Assembly (NCBI RefSeq): GCF_023101765.2
Contig: NC_064227.1
Location: 4,845,592 to 4,909,591 of the forward strand
Direction of reading: 5' to 3'
Origin: Spodoptera frugiperda
Lineage: Eukaryota; Arthropoda; Insecta; Lepidoptera; Noctuidae
DNA length: 64,000 nucleotides
Part shown: in pieces, positions 48,601 to 56,150 of the stretch
Layout of the letters: every line of letters starts with the position of its first letter
Position numbering within the stretch: position 1 is the stretch's first letter
Notes under the pieces: model-generated
What the model was told of the DNA's origin: nothing
What the model saw: only the letters and a program-made list of their open reading frames with translations
Databases searched by the model: none
Position numbers and translations under genes: made by a program

Positions 48601-49312
48601 CTGCGTAGGGGTTTCCATGTTGGAAAAATGTTTGGCCCCAATATTTGTGGAAAGGTTGCTTAAAAGATATACATGTTTGTGTGTTTATTGAGTTTTCTGC
48701 CGATTCTGAATGTCGGAATGTTACTGGCGAGTAATGGTAAAGGTAAGCGTCCACAGGCCCGCATCGTACGCATCGCACACATCGTACGCATTCCATATGA
48801 CGATGACGTGATCAGTACACATCGCATGTAGGCACTGCTAAGATAAGATTCCCAGATATGTGGTTTTTAGAAAATATCTTCATGCTACCATGGAATCTAC
48901 AATTGTGCCCGATGTATGTTGAGGGGATCATCATGAGCCTTGAGAATAAGAAGACTACTTGGGTACTTTTTTTTAAACTTTCTTCTTGGTATAAAGACTT
49001 CTTTCTTGATGGAAAGCAGATTTATTCTATCAAATGACTTTATCAATCAAATGATTCATTCCTCTTTTCTTCTTCAACAAATTCTATTCTTCCCTTAATT
49101 CAATGAAAAGTCTATATAAAAAAAAATAGTTTCGCTGCTTACCTCCACATAGCCTTAAGTTGATCGCAAGTCGGTTCGTCGGTCTTGGTGTCTTGCCGCA
49201 TGTCCCGGAGACGGGCCGGACGCGGCGACATGATGGCGTCCTGATCTATACGCTGCGCCGCCACTGCGCACGCGCATACTAACACGCTCCAAGCGCGCCA
49301 AAGGGACCACAT
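33678..49312 (-). CDS. Secreted 274-residue protein, function unknown (7 coding exons)
   Basis: I do not recognise this protein. Exons in reading order: 49312-49143, 43178-43062, 42433-42343, 37912-37806, 35879-35772, 34444-34346, 33810-33678 (TGA at 33680-33678). All introns are GT/AG and the frame is continuous. Residues 1-19 form a signal peptide (MWSLWRAWSVLVCACAVAA), then QRIDQDAIM. Further features are TCDQLKAMWRFSKRQARAP, a Tyr/Pro/Arg-rich middle, a charged helix likely to be coiled (residues about 163-197, KKMIRQEHVLELQRKYEAEQ), and a C-terminus ending ARRAIYHPYLEYAAPEF and VPYY. The mature chain has one Cys, so an intermolecular disulfide is possible. Dibasic sites (KR, KK, RR) leave open a prohormone, but no amidation signal (GKR/GRR) or repeated peptide is seen. 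Splicing of several long introns argues that it is a real gene. Confidence 0.85.
35568..35723. mobile_element. CCAAT-hairpin MITE, complete copy
   Basis: The ends are TACCCTTAGTTTGAGTT and AAACTCATACTAAGGGTA. The inner arms GCGTTCTGATTGGCCGG / CCAACCAATCAGAGTGCCGG mirror each other through the whole 156 bases, so the element is one long hairpin. It lies 45 bases downstream of exon 35879-35772 in the gene's direction. Confidence 0.8.
35945..36110 (+). mobile_element. tRNA-headed SINE body, headless
   Basis: AGTAGCACGGAGTCTGGGAT, AATAGGCTCACCCC, GGTGAAAAGTGGGTGTACAT and GGGATAAAAGGCGTGACG match the body of 46813-47055. The tRNA-like head is missing. Confidence 0.65.
36708..36815 (-). mobile_element. 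tRNA-headed SINE body fragment
   Basis: Minus-strand fragment: GCGGCACGTAATGCCACTGT, ACAATGTACACT, ATTATAAGTCCCATG and GGGGGTGAGCCTAT, the tail half of the family. Confidence 0.6.
37060..37262 (+). repeat. Retrotransposon 3'-end repeat with GACTTTGAC tail
   Basis: GATGGAGTTTCTTGCTCGTT, CTACACTTTGGAACGAGCG, ACGTTTCAAAAGTGCCTTAT, AATTGAAATAAATGC and TTTGACTTTGACG. It is the most complete of five copies in the window. Confidence 0.65.
38005..38320 (+). repeat. Interspersed repeat, GCTTACCATCA family, long copy
   Basis: Long form: GAGAGAGCCATGCTTCGG, GGGCTGGCTCGACGGGAGTG, AAGACCGACGTGAAACAACG, GCCCAATTACCATTCC, AACGCCGGCCACACGC, TGGTGTTTCGGGAGTCCATG, GATTGCTTACCATTAGGTGA and TCTGCTCGTTTACTGGC. 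Copies at 42055-42328, 54110-54345 and 59998-60270 share this order. Confidence 0.75.
38330..38425 (-). repeat. Repeat fragment with GAACTCGCACACTCATGCA
   Basis: TTCCTTCACCGTATGTCAGC, AGTTTCGAACTCGCACACTC, then ATGCATGAGAAGCGGGCG. Related copies lie at 53190-53345, 61660-61735 and 63300-63570. It directly follows the long repeat ending at 38320. Confidence 0.55.
39714..39786 (-). tRNA. tRNA-Arg(ACG)
   Basis: 73 bases on the minus strand that fold as a full cloverleaf. The acceptor stem is GGCCCTG / CAGGGTC with discriminator G; the D arm is GCGCAACGGATAACGC; the anticodon stem TCTGA / TCAGA holds loop CTACGGA with anticodon ACG; the T arm is CCAGG-TTCGAAT-CCTGG. There is no intron and no encoded CCA. 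A TTTTT Pol III terminator follows about 8 bases downstream. It matches what I know of insect tRNA-Arg(ACG) and lies within an intron of the minus-strand secreted-protein gene, same strand. Confidence 0.96.
41084..41140. mobile_element. CCAAT-hairpin MITE end fragment
   Basis: TTTCGATTACTTTAAACGTA and AACACGTACTAAAGGTACTG match one arm of the hairpin family. The other arm is absent. Confidence 0.5.
41336..41465 (-). mobile_element. CGGAGCTGCGG SINE
   Basis: Minus-oriented, head TCCGGAGCTGCGGACTACC at the right end and CTTGAGCGAGGCGAGAGGG at the left. A hairpin element starts 11 bases beyond its head. Confidence 0.8.
41476..41729. mobile_element. Hairpin element with 39-base inverted termini
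   Basis: The left ATATCGCACCCCTAGATGAA and the following bases to 41514 are repeated inverted at 41691-41729, ending TTCATCTAGGGGTGCGATAT, with essentially no mismatch. The interior (about 175 bases) contains CGCCATTTTTTCAAAATGG and no coding frame. I see no second copy in the window. Confidence 0.85.
42055..42328 (+). repeat. Interspersed repeat, GCTTACCATCA family, long copy
   Basis: GAGAGCCATGCTTCGGCACG, ATGGGCCGGCTCGACCGGAG, AAACCGACGTGAAATGACGC, CAATCCCCGATTCCCCAACA, AAAAGGCCGGCAACGCACTT and TTCCATAAAAAAAAA. The TGGTGTTTCGGG block is deleted. It ends 15 bases before exon 42433-42343 on the plus coordinate, close to that exon's donor. Confidence 0.75.
42578..42706 (+). repeat. Retrotransposon 3'-end repeat with (GACTTT)n tail
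   Basis: CCTATGGAGTATCTTGCTCG, CTATACTTTGGAACGAGCAA and a tail TTTTGACTTTGACTTTGAC. It is a shortened copy of the family at 37060-37262. Confidence 0.65.
43225..43408 (-). mobile_element. CGGAGCTGCGG SINE, long-head form
   Basis: Minus-strand copy. The right end continues past CCGGAGCTG into TGATACC and CCACCACAGATGAGGCC, the same extra head as 29431-29605. The left end is TCATCCAGTAAGTTCTCTCG. Confidence 0.75.
44517..44573. mobile_element. CCAAT-hairpin MITE end fragment
   Basis: TATCCTTAGTATGAGTTTGC and TTTACGTTGAACGAAGACG match one outer arm only. Confidence 0.5.
44817..44971 (-). mobile_element. CGGAGCTGCGG SINE with 12-base target duplication
   Basis: The minus-strand element is bounded by TATCAGAGAGCC at 44805-44816 and again at 44972-44983. 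It runs from the head CCTGAGCTGCGGACTACTTA to the tail CCCACTTAAAAAGGG. This gives a full length of about 155 bases. Confidence 0.88.
45411..45565 (-). mobile_element. CGGAGCTGCGG SINE
   Basis: Minus-oriented, with tail CCCCTCAAAAAAAA at the left and head TCCGTAGCTGCGGACTACC at the right. No exact flanking duplication was seen. Confidence 0.8.
46405..46465 (-). repeat. GCTTACCATCA family fragment
   Basis: GAGCAAACGAGCAGACGGG, TCACCTGATTGTAAGCGATA on the plus strand is the reverse of the family's end block; the rest is missing. Confidence 0.5.
46813..47055 (+). mobile_element. tRNA-headed SINE, near full length
   Basis: The head CTGCCTCGTTGGTCGAGTGG and CTCGGGTTCGATTCCCGG carries A-box and B-box promoter motifs like a tRNA-Leu/Ser 5' part. 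The body follows: TTTTTCGGTTTTTCGAAAAT, TAGTAGCACGGATTTTAG and ACGTGGGACTTATAACGC. It ends in a GATGATGATGATA simple repeat. The head cannot form a normal anticodon arm, so it is not a tRNA gene. Confidence 0.82.
47610..47795 (+). repeat. GCTTACCATCA family, interrupted copy
   Basis: ACGCACTTATAACACCTCTT, TTTCGGTTGTCGATGGGTGG, CGATTGCTGACCATCCGGTG, then an inserted T-rich run (TTTTTTTAATCTTTATTTTA) before ACCAGCTTATACCATAAAAA. The end motif ACCAGCTT appears twice around the insert, at 47697-47705 and 47765-47773. Confidence 0.6.
48168..48397. repeat. Two-copy tandem repeat of about 115 bases
   Basis: Units starting near 48168 and 48283 share ATTAATTTCAACTTTATA, GAAAGTTGCAAATCGATAAT and GATGTGCAGGTCAATTTATA. 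A weaker third relative (CTATAAAGTTGGAAATTAAT, TGATGTGCAAGTTGATCG) lies just upstream at 48087-48141. Confidence 0.8.
48740..48830. repeat. Short CATCGTACGCATCGCA repeat
   Basis: GTCCACAGGCCCGCATCGTA, CGCATCGCACACATCGTACG and GTACACATCGCATG form an internally repetitive stretch with near-palindromic CGTACG. It may be one end of a MITE; the partner end was not found. Confidence 0.4.
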
Positions 49313-49313
49313 G
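49143..49313 (-). CDS. First coding exon with signal peptide; acceptor abuts the ATG
   Basis: On the minus strand the sequence is cttttgttccag, then C and ATGTGGTCCCTTTGGCGC. A pyrimidine-rich tract and AG stand one base before the start codon, so the 5' UTR must be joined from an exon at higher coordinates. The exon ends ATG TGG AG|GTAAGC. The start is chosen because it begins a clean signal peptide and no upstream in-frame ATG is in the exon. Confidence 0.8.
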
Positions 49314-49597
49314 CTGGAACAAAAGAAAAGATGTTTGAATACACTGAAGATTTTCTGTTAAGATGTAGGTTATACATATTATGTGTCACTAATGCTTCTT
49401 ATAGATGCCTACTTCTGTGTAAAAATAAAAATAAAAGTGTTGAGACACTAGTTCTCACGTTGATTTTAGAAAAATCCAAAAATGTTTAGCAATCCCGGAA
49501 TTAAATTTGAAACCCCTCATTCAGTAGCCGCACTTGCAACAGCTTGCAGAAGTTTTACTATCAACAAGGCATTCATTATAATCTTTATAGTAATCAG

Positions 49598-49739
49598 TAC
49601 CATTAATATGAGTTTGCTTTACGTTTAAAATAATCGAAACGAGAGCCCATTCGCTCTGATTGGCCGTCTCAAATAAACTAACCGATCTTAAAGCAAGCAA
49701 CCAAGAATAAACATAAAGTACAAACTCGTACTAAGGGTA
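49598..49739. mobile_element. CCAAT-hairpin MITE
   Basis: Ends TACCATTAATATGAGTTTGC and CAAACTCGTACTAAGGGTA, with CGCTCTGATTGGCCG inside. The right arm is partly degraded. Confidence 0.7.
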
Positions 49740-49765
49740 CTAAAAATCTTCGTAGTCTCTAAAGT

Positions 49766-49868
49766 AGGAGAAAAAACGGGGTGGTTTTTATTCAGTAAGA
49801 GTCTGACACTCCCTTTCACCTCAGCCAAGGTGGGAGAAGTCATTGGATGATTTTCCCCCCTCAAAAAA
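49766..49868 (+). mobile_element. CGGAGCTGCGG SINE, headless
   Basis: AGTAGGAGAAAAAACGGGG to GTCATTGGATGATTTTCCCC and CCTCAAAAAAGGG; the first third of the element is missing, as in 5'-truncated retroposon copies. Confidence 0.7.
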
Positions 49869-50218
49869 GGGCACTGAAAATCTCATGAAAAGTACAAGTA
49901 AGGTACCTGAAGATTCTATTACATATTCAGGCGATTTCAGAAAGTTTTCAAGTAACTTCAGGCCCCGGAAAAGCCTCGTTTCAGTTACCAACTAACTGAT
50001 AAAATATTACAATATTCAGTAACATGTTTCCTAAGTTTTCAGCTGCGAAGCCTCCACTCTCCTCCTCTCATTTAATATTGCTCGAAAGTTTTGTGGTAAC
50101 TTAATTTTAACTTATGGCTTAAGTTTCAGGAAACTGCTGAATGGAAATTGGCGTTGAAAACGTGTCTGTTCCTGTGTAGTTATATCTTGTGAAATTTAGA
50201 TATTAATTGTATTGAATA

Positions 50219-50820
50219 CTAGCTACTTTTGTGCGGTTTCACCCGTTCTGCTCGGCTTCTATTGATTGTTGCGTGATGTTATACAATGTGATAGAGGCGG
50301 GACTTCTAACCCGTTAAGGCTGAGTACTACACCTAATTTTATCGACAAAAAAATAATAATATGGGGGGTTGAACCCCTTATTGAAAATATTGAAAAATAG
50401 TGTTTTTTTCGGTAAATATAATTGACAAATGATTTTTTTTCTCATCAAAACATTATCAAACATATGAAAAAAGTAATGAATTAGTTAGCCAAGGTTATTA
50501 GCTACCGTTTGTCGTTTTTTTTTTGTTTCTACGACGCATACAACCTTTGATATCAAAAAAGTTAAAAAAAATATTAAAATAGCCATAACTTTTGAGGGGA
50601 TTCGACCCCTTCGACACCCGACTTTTGTCGATAAAATTAGATGTAGTACTCAGCCTTAACGGGTTAGAAGTCTCAACCCTATCACATTGTATAAACTATA
50701 AATTTCGTTGATAAATGCACTATCCAACACAAAAATAATTATTGAAGTCGGGCCAGCAGTTCCAGAGATTAACGCGTTTAAACAAACAAACAAACAAACT
50801 CTTCAGTTATATATATTTGA
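50219..50820 (-). mobile_element. Short Helitron interrupted by a MITE
   Basis: The minus-strand Helitron starts TCAAATATATATAACTGAAG at 50820 and ends AGCTAG at 50219. It matches 27796-28007 in TTTGTTTGTTTAAACGCG and GGTGAAACCGCACAAAAG. Its middle is split by the 406-base element at 50284-50689. Confidence 0.82.
50284..50689. mobile_element. MITE nested in the Helitron, TATA target duplication
   Basis: Termini CAATGTGATAG and CTATCACATTG are flanked by TATA at 50280-50283 and 50690-50693. The inverted arms extend about 75 bases, including ACTTCTAACCCGTTAAGGCT / AGCCTTAACGGGTTAGAAGT and ATTTTATCGACAAAA. The centre carries a second inner inversion (GGGGGGTTGAACCCC / GGGGATTCGACCCC). Confidence 0.85.
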
Positions 50821-50904
50821 AAAGATTAATGATAGTCTTGATATTTTGTACAGTGTTTACAATGACAACCGTCTATGGAGATTTACGAATTTTATTTTTT
50901 CTTT

Positions 50905-51020
50905 AGACACACGCCATCACGCCTTTTATCCCCGAAGGGGTAGGCAGAGGCGCACATTACGGCACGTAATGCCGCTATACAATGTACACCCACTTTACAC
51001 CATTTGAGTTATAAGTGTGT
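50905..51020 (-). mobile_element. tRNA-headed SINE body fragment
   Basis: CACGCCTTTTATCCCCGAAG, GGGTAGGCAGAGGCGCACAT, CGGCACGTAATGCCGC and ACAATGTACACCCACTTT: the tail half of the family on the minus strand. Confidence 0.65.
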
Positions 51021-51397
51021 GTTATTCCAGACAATAACCTACCCCTGTTCCAAATTTCATCCCTATCCATACATAGCCATTTTGACGTGATTGAATAACA
51101 ATTATACACACAAACTAACAAACATTCGCATTTATAATATTAGTAACTTACAAAAGGACAGAAGCAATATGATACAGAAAACCTTGAATAAGAGCTATCT
51201 TGACGTCGGATCGGAAACTATTTTCTATGCACACGCCATACTTGTTCCTAACTCACGTATAACTTGTACTTCAGCGCAGGAAATACCTGTTACATAATAC
51301 CTGTTATATTAATAATACCTGTTCCATGGATAATAATATGTGTTCTTCTGTAGTGATGTGGTATTGAAAGTTGTGATGGGAATAGTTTATTATAATA

Positions 51398-51880
51398 CAG
51401 TAGAGCCTCGATAATCCGAACTACCAAAAAATTACCCCTGTTCGGACTCACGGAGCGTTCGGATTATAATTGGTACTATAGAAATAAATACACAATATAG
51501 TATAGAAAAAAAATTAGTTATATTTTGATATAAATATATTTATTGAGGTTTAGTAAAATACACATTTAAACCACATTTTACACAATACTTATTAATAAGT
51601 GAAAAGCTTTTGAACGGGATTTTCTGGCAATTTAAGCGTTTTTCTCAAACCTGGGCCTTTCTCGGTTTGAGCTACAAACGACCGTATCTTCTGTTCTTTT
51701 TTCTTTAAATCAGTAATTGTCGATTTTCCAACACCATACTTAAGGGAAAGAGAAGTTCCAGACACTCCATCTTGCAAACTATCCGTATGGCACACTTTTC
51801 AGTTATAGATAAAGACAGCGGCAGTTCGGATTACAGCGGCGTTCGGATTAGCTTGAGTACGGATTATCGAGGTTCTACTG
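51398..51880 (-). mobile_element. pogo/Tigger-type DNA transposon remnant
   Basis: TA-flanked element with inverted ends CAGTAGAGCCTCGATAATCC and GGATTATCGAGGTTCTACTG. On the minus strand, 51795-51592 encodes a transposase fragment with SGTSLSLKYGVGKSTITDLK, the CENP-B/Tigger N-terminal helix-turn-helix pattern. The catalytic part is absent, so it is a deleted, inactive copy. Confidence 0.8.
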
Positions 51881-51895
51881 TAGTGAGGTAACGTA

Positions 51896-52250
51896 GGGTG
51901 TTTTTCCCACAGAGATGTGCTATGCTACGTTGCTGTGGATGCGTTTGGCTTCCACCAATCATATTCATTGGTACACATAGCTTAGCACTATTTGTTATCA
52001 ATTATATTCAGCACATCATTAGCTTAACCATTGGTGGAAACGGATTCTCCTAAGCTATGTTTTTCATATGGAAAGATGCGTGAAATGGATACGTGCTATG
52101 GATGGTTTCCCTACTAATGATATACGTTGCATATTCAAGCTGCGCTGCTGCGAGTAAGATTCGCACAGCCATATAGCTAAGTATCAGTGGAAACGGTCAC
52201 ATAGTTTTACACCTTAGCTATTACATCTTCGTAGCAAAAAACCCAAGCCA
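51896..52250. mobile_element. MITE of the GGTGCTTTTCCACCAGA family
   Basis: The left end GGGTGTTTTTCCCACAGAGA and interior CCACCAATCATATTCATTGG, ACACATAGCTTAGCAC and CAGTGGAAACGGTCACATAG match 8621-8929. The right end is eroded. It begins 15 bases after the pogo remnant. Confidence 0.65.
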
Positions 52251-53189
52251 ATTCGTATAAACTTCAAGATCCCACTACAGACTCATTCGCCTCACTGACA
52301 GACTGACAGCTGTGCAAATCCTATCAATAACGAAACAAAATCAGACAGCCAATGACGTAACCCCATTCACCACACGTCAGTAGTAGGTACCTACAGAATC
52401 CTCCAAATATTTTCCTGTTACTCTACTCTATACGAAAGGGTACCTATGATCGAAATCGCCCACGCCTCCCCCCCCTCTGTGTACACAGTACACAGTACAC
52501 ACTCCAGGGCTGTCACACAAAAGTAAACTACCCACGACCTAGTTCGAGGTTAGGGTTGACACACTGCCAAAATTTCCCTGTTGATGTTCGTGAGTTGCAA
52601 ATTAATGCAAGATCTTAATTTGTTTGCTTTGAGTCTGGGCTTCAATTAAGTTGAAGTTGGTCAAGTTAATGTGCTTTATCGTTTGTTTATGTTTATTTTT
52701 ATTGTTTCGAAACATTAATGAATTTAATCGTTATTGACTAGGTATTAAGTGTTTGGTTGAGAAGAGTAGTGCCAAAATCTAGATCCTATATTCGATTTTC
52801 AGCTGTCAAGATAATTAACCGAATAAGATTATGGGACAAAATCTCCAATGGTAAGGAGATGCGCTCACCAAACTCTTTACTGTAGCCACTAATGACACAA
52901 ACAACTAACATAAAATAGCTGTCACCCACCAAATTGGTCTATAAAAAAACCCGTGCTTCCAAAACCACATTCTTTTACATTTTTATTTCGCAAACCGCAC
53001 AGCCCTTTGTTAACGAGTGACTGGCTCGACTAGTGGTGCGCACACACTGTTTGAACGCTAAAATGTTCACGGTAAAACGACCAAACGTTTATATTGAACT
53101 CGTTGATGTATTGCGCTGCGTAGAGGGCGCTCGAGTCGTTTTTGAGGACATATCAATTTGTTGCAAATGGTTGCGGTGGTCTGGAGGTT

Positions 53190-53345
53190 TAAGGCAGCTT
53201 CTCATGCATGAGAATGCTGGTTCGAAACCTACCAACGTTAATTTGCCAACCCGCATTGAGCAAGCATGGTGATTAATGCTCGAATCTTCTTTACGAGAGA
53301 CGAGGCCTTTGGTCAGCAGTGACCACTTATAGGCTGAAGTGATGT
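53190..53345 (+). repeat. Repeat with CATGCATGAGAATGCTGGTT
   Basis: GCAGCTTCTCATGCATGAGA, GGTTCGAAACCTACC, CCAACCCGCATTGAGCAAGC, TTTACGAGAGACGAGGCC and GACCACTTATAGGCTGAAGT. Same family as 63300-63570 in the opposite orientation. The GGTTCGAAACC box suggests a tRNA-derived SINE (inference). Confidence 0.6.
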
Positions 53346-53844
53346 CATGATACAATAAGTGAAAAGTATTGGTGTTATTGACGTGATGTCAATAATGTTT
53401 ATTTATTATAGGATACCCAACCTTATATTTGTAGTTGAATAGGGTTTATAATATAACAAATTGACCAATCTGTATCTGGAGTAGAATATAGTTACTTATT
53501 ATTTATGAATAACATTTTGTAATCTGATAATCTCATATGTAGACTTTAGTACAAGAGGGTTAGATCAGATTATCCCCTGTACTCAGAATCTCCTAACGAT
53601 CATATGAAAGTTTCATGTAAATTACTGCTGAAAGCATCGAAAGGCTTTATATGGTCAGTGGTGACCTTCGGTGTATTTTACGTGTAGTAGGTATGTTAGG
53701 ATTTGTGTTTTGATTCGTCGTTTGATAATGGCAGTGTAGAACACATTTGTCTACTCTTCATGCGGGTACTGTATGAGCCGATTAAAAGAATTCATATTTA
53801 TGAGAGATATAGATGAGAGATATCCCGGATACACCGTTCAAAGT

Positions 53845-53990
53845 TAGTCTCATCATTTATTCCAATTAAACCATAAATAGGAACTTTTGAAATGTCAACA
53901 AATAATAGTCTGTCAGTCTGGTCGTCAGTGAAGCTGCTCGTTCCAAAGTGTAGCTTCGAATAGAGAAGAACGAGAAAGAAACTCCATCCG
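53845..53990 (-). repeat. Retrotransposon 3'-end repeat (minus)
   Basis: ATTCCAATTAAACCATAAAT, GGAACTTTTGAAATGTCAAC, GCTGCTCGTTCCAAAGTGTA and AGAACGAGAAAGAAACTCCA: the reverse of 37060-37262. Confidence 0.65.
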
Positions 53991-54109
53991 TTCTTTGATA
54001 AACCTGAATCTTTTAATCTGCGATTTCGAAATCACTTGCTGGCTTATGGTAAACGCATTTTTGTCCAGGCTCATAATCCAGTTGTGATTAGCCATTGATT
54101 GTTAATGTG

Positions 54110-54345
54110 TTTTTTATGGTATAAGCCGGTAAACGAGCAGACACTCGAAACACCAGAGGCGTTACAAGTGCGTTGCCGGACTTTTTCGAAGATTGGGAAG
54201 AGGGGTAATTGGGCCTCCAGTAACCTCGCTCACACAACGAAACACAACATTGTTTCACGTCGGTTTTCTGTGAGGCCGTGGTATCACTCCGGTCGAGCCG
54301 GTCCTTTCGTGCCGAAGCATGGCTCTCCCACACTTATATTGTAGT
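54110..54345 (-). repeat. GCTTACCATCA family, long copy lacking its core
   Basis: The minus strand gives GAGAGCCATGCTTCGGCACG, GACCGGAGTGATACCACGG, CAGAAAACCGACGTGAAACA, CACTTGTAACGCCTCTGGTG and TTTACCGGCTTATACCATAA. The TCCATGGGCGGC to CATCAGGTGA block is deleted. Confidence 0.7.
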
Positions 54346-54604
54346 GTATAAATAATGAATCAATAACATTTTCTAAGGATTTTCAGATGTTTCTCTATGA
54401 GTAGTTTTCCTCCCTGTTTTCCCTTACAGTCAATAATTATGAAAATAACTAGAACAAACACTAAGCTTTGATCGCGTCTCTGTTCGCGGGAATTTTGCTT
54501 GAGAATTTCCGGAATGTTTGTCTCTACTGACATTTTAACCTATAAACTATTTACCCGCCAACTTTACTAGTAGTTGTAGTTAAGTAGTTGAAGGAATTTC
54601 ATAA

Positions 54605-54712
54605 TAAGGGTGCTTTACTAAGCTACGCTGCTGTGGATGCGTTTGGCTTCCACCGATCATATTCATTGGTTACACATGGCTTAGCACTGGTGGAAACGGA
54701 CTCAGCTAAGCA
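54605..54712. mobile_element. MITE fragment, GGTGCTTTTCCACCAGA family
   Basis: GGGTGCTTTACTAAGCTACG, CTGCTGTGGATGCGTTTGGC, TTCCACCGATCATATTCATT and CACTGGTGGAAACGGACTCA; only the left third is present. Confidence 0.6.
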
Positions 54713-54739
54713 ATTACGTCATCAATTAATCAATTAAAG

Positions 54740-55003
54740 TTACCACTTTTATCCTCGAAGGTGTAAGCATTATCGCGCGTAATGCATCTGTATAATGTGC
54801 ATCCACTTTTTCATTTGTGTTATAAGTCCCATGTAATTTGCCATATTGCCATATACCGGGCACAGTTCCAAACTCCGTGCTACCACTAAGATATTTTCGA
54901 AAAACCGAATAAAGCCCAGTAATACTTATGTCCGACCCGGGAGTCGAATCCGAGACCCCTTGTCCGGCAGTCACACTTGCAACCACTCGGCCAACGAGGC
55001 AGT
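54740..55003 (-). mobile_element. tRNA-headed SINE, near full length (minus)
   Basis: The minus strand starts CTGCCTCGTTGGCCGAGTGG and has GGATTCGACTCCCGGGTCGG, TTCGGTTTTTCGAAAATATC and GGGACTTATAACACAAATG. It is the best match to 46813-47055 in the window. Confidence 0.8.
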
Positions 55004-55559
55004 CTATCACTAAACATATAATCACTATTTGTGGACGAATTGTCAAATTGGCAGGCGTAATTCGAAACTACATACCCACTAAAAGGACTTTTGAGCACTC
55101 AATCAATCAATTCGAATCAACTCAGTTCAAGTAGAACAAAATTAAAATACAAAACGTAATTTAGTATTACGCCACACGGCGTACATTACGCCAAGTTTAG
55201 CGAACGGAGCGCTAACATTGGCGTAATGCTAAGACGCACCTGTTACGTGCGTAATTAAAAGTTTCTGAATCAGTAAATCGTAGACTGGGAGTAGTAGGGT
55301 CGAAAATTAATTGGTTGTCTCATATTGTGTTTAATTTTATTTTAATTAGCAATCTAGATGGATCCCGGCTCCATTAATTATGTAGAGAGACAGTTTACTG
55401 CGAGTTTTAGGAGTCAGCCATATTTTTTTTTGGTGAAAAATGAGTTTTATTTTGACCTTGGAGTGTTTATAAATAACGTTTATTTTGTTAATGCTGGCTT
55501 TGTCTATATTGTTTGTTGTGTTTATTGTTTTTTATGTTATTTCAACATAAATAAAAAAA

Positions 55560-55622
55560 AAAGTCAAAGTCAAAGCATTTATTTCAATTAATCCTAAATT
55601 AGGCACTTTTGAAACGTCAAAC
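55560..55622 (-). repeat. Retrotransposon 3'-tail fragment
   Basis: GTCAAAGTCAAAGCATTTAT, TTCAATTAATCCTAAATTAG and GCACTTTTGAAACGTCAA: the last 60 bases of the 37060-37262 family, inverted. Confidence 0.65.
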
Positions 55623-55709
55623 AATAAAAACAATATATATAAAGAAAAGAATATTAATGATGCAGATCTTCTACAATAATTTTATTATAGCTTTCGTGAG
55701 ACATACCTT

Positions 55710-55857
55710 ATCGACTTACTCACGTAACTGTTTGACGAGGTACTCGACCAGCTTCAAGTCATGCTAGAGGTTCATAATTATGAGCAGCATTTCGCGACAC
55801 ACGACGCGGCTAAAACTAGTCGAGTTCCTCGTCAAACAGTTACGTGAGTAAGCCGAT
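55710..55857. mobile_element. Hairpin element, ATCGACTTACTCACGTAAC arms
   Basis: 39-base arms 55710-55748 and 55819-55857 are inverted copies with about two mismatches (ATCGACTTACTCACGTAACT versus AGTTACGTGAGTAAGCCGAT). Related single arms occur near 61741-61790 and 63930-63950. The adjacent CGTGAGACATA motif also recurs inverted at 63966-63976. Confidence 0.75.
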
Positions 55858-56112
55858 AACATAATAATTAATCTTTTCTTATATTTATCTAAGAAAGGAC
55901 CTTTTTTAAAGAAGTCTTAAAAGATAAATCGTTGGTTGTAACTTCTAAACTTAAAAGTAGATACAAACAACAGTTCGATGCTCGTGCAAGGCTCATTACA
56001 CACGAGACCTCGTTTCAGGCGCACACTCCATTGGCTTTATACATGTTCATGAAACTGAAACACCAACATTGAGTCTGTCGATTTTTTAAAAAAGAAATCT
56101 AAATACATGGTC

Positions 56113-56150
56113 CTACATCACACTTTTTTATCCACGAAGGGGTAGGTAAA
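56113..56150 (-). mobile_element. tRNA-headed SINE tail scrap
   Basis: CATCACACTTTTTTATCCAC and GAAGGGGTAGGTAAAAGTG resemble the tail of the family at 50905-51020. Confidence 0.4.
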
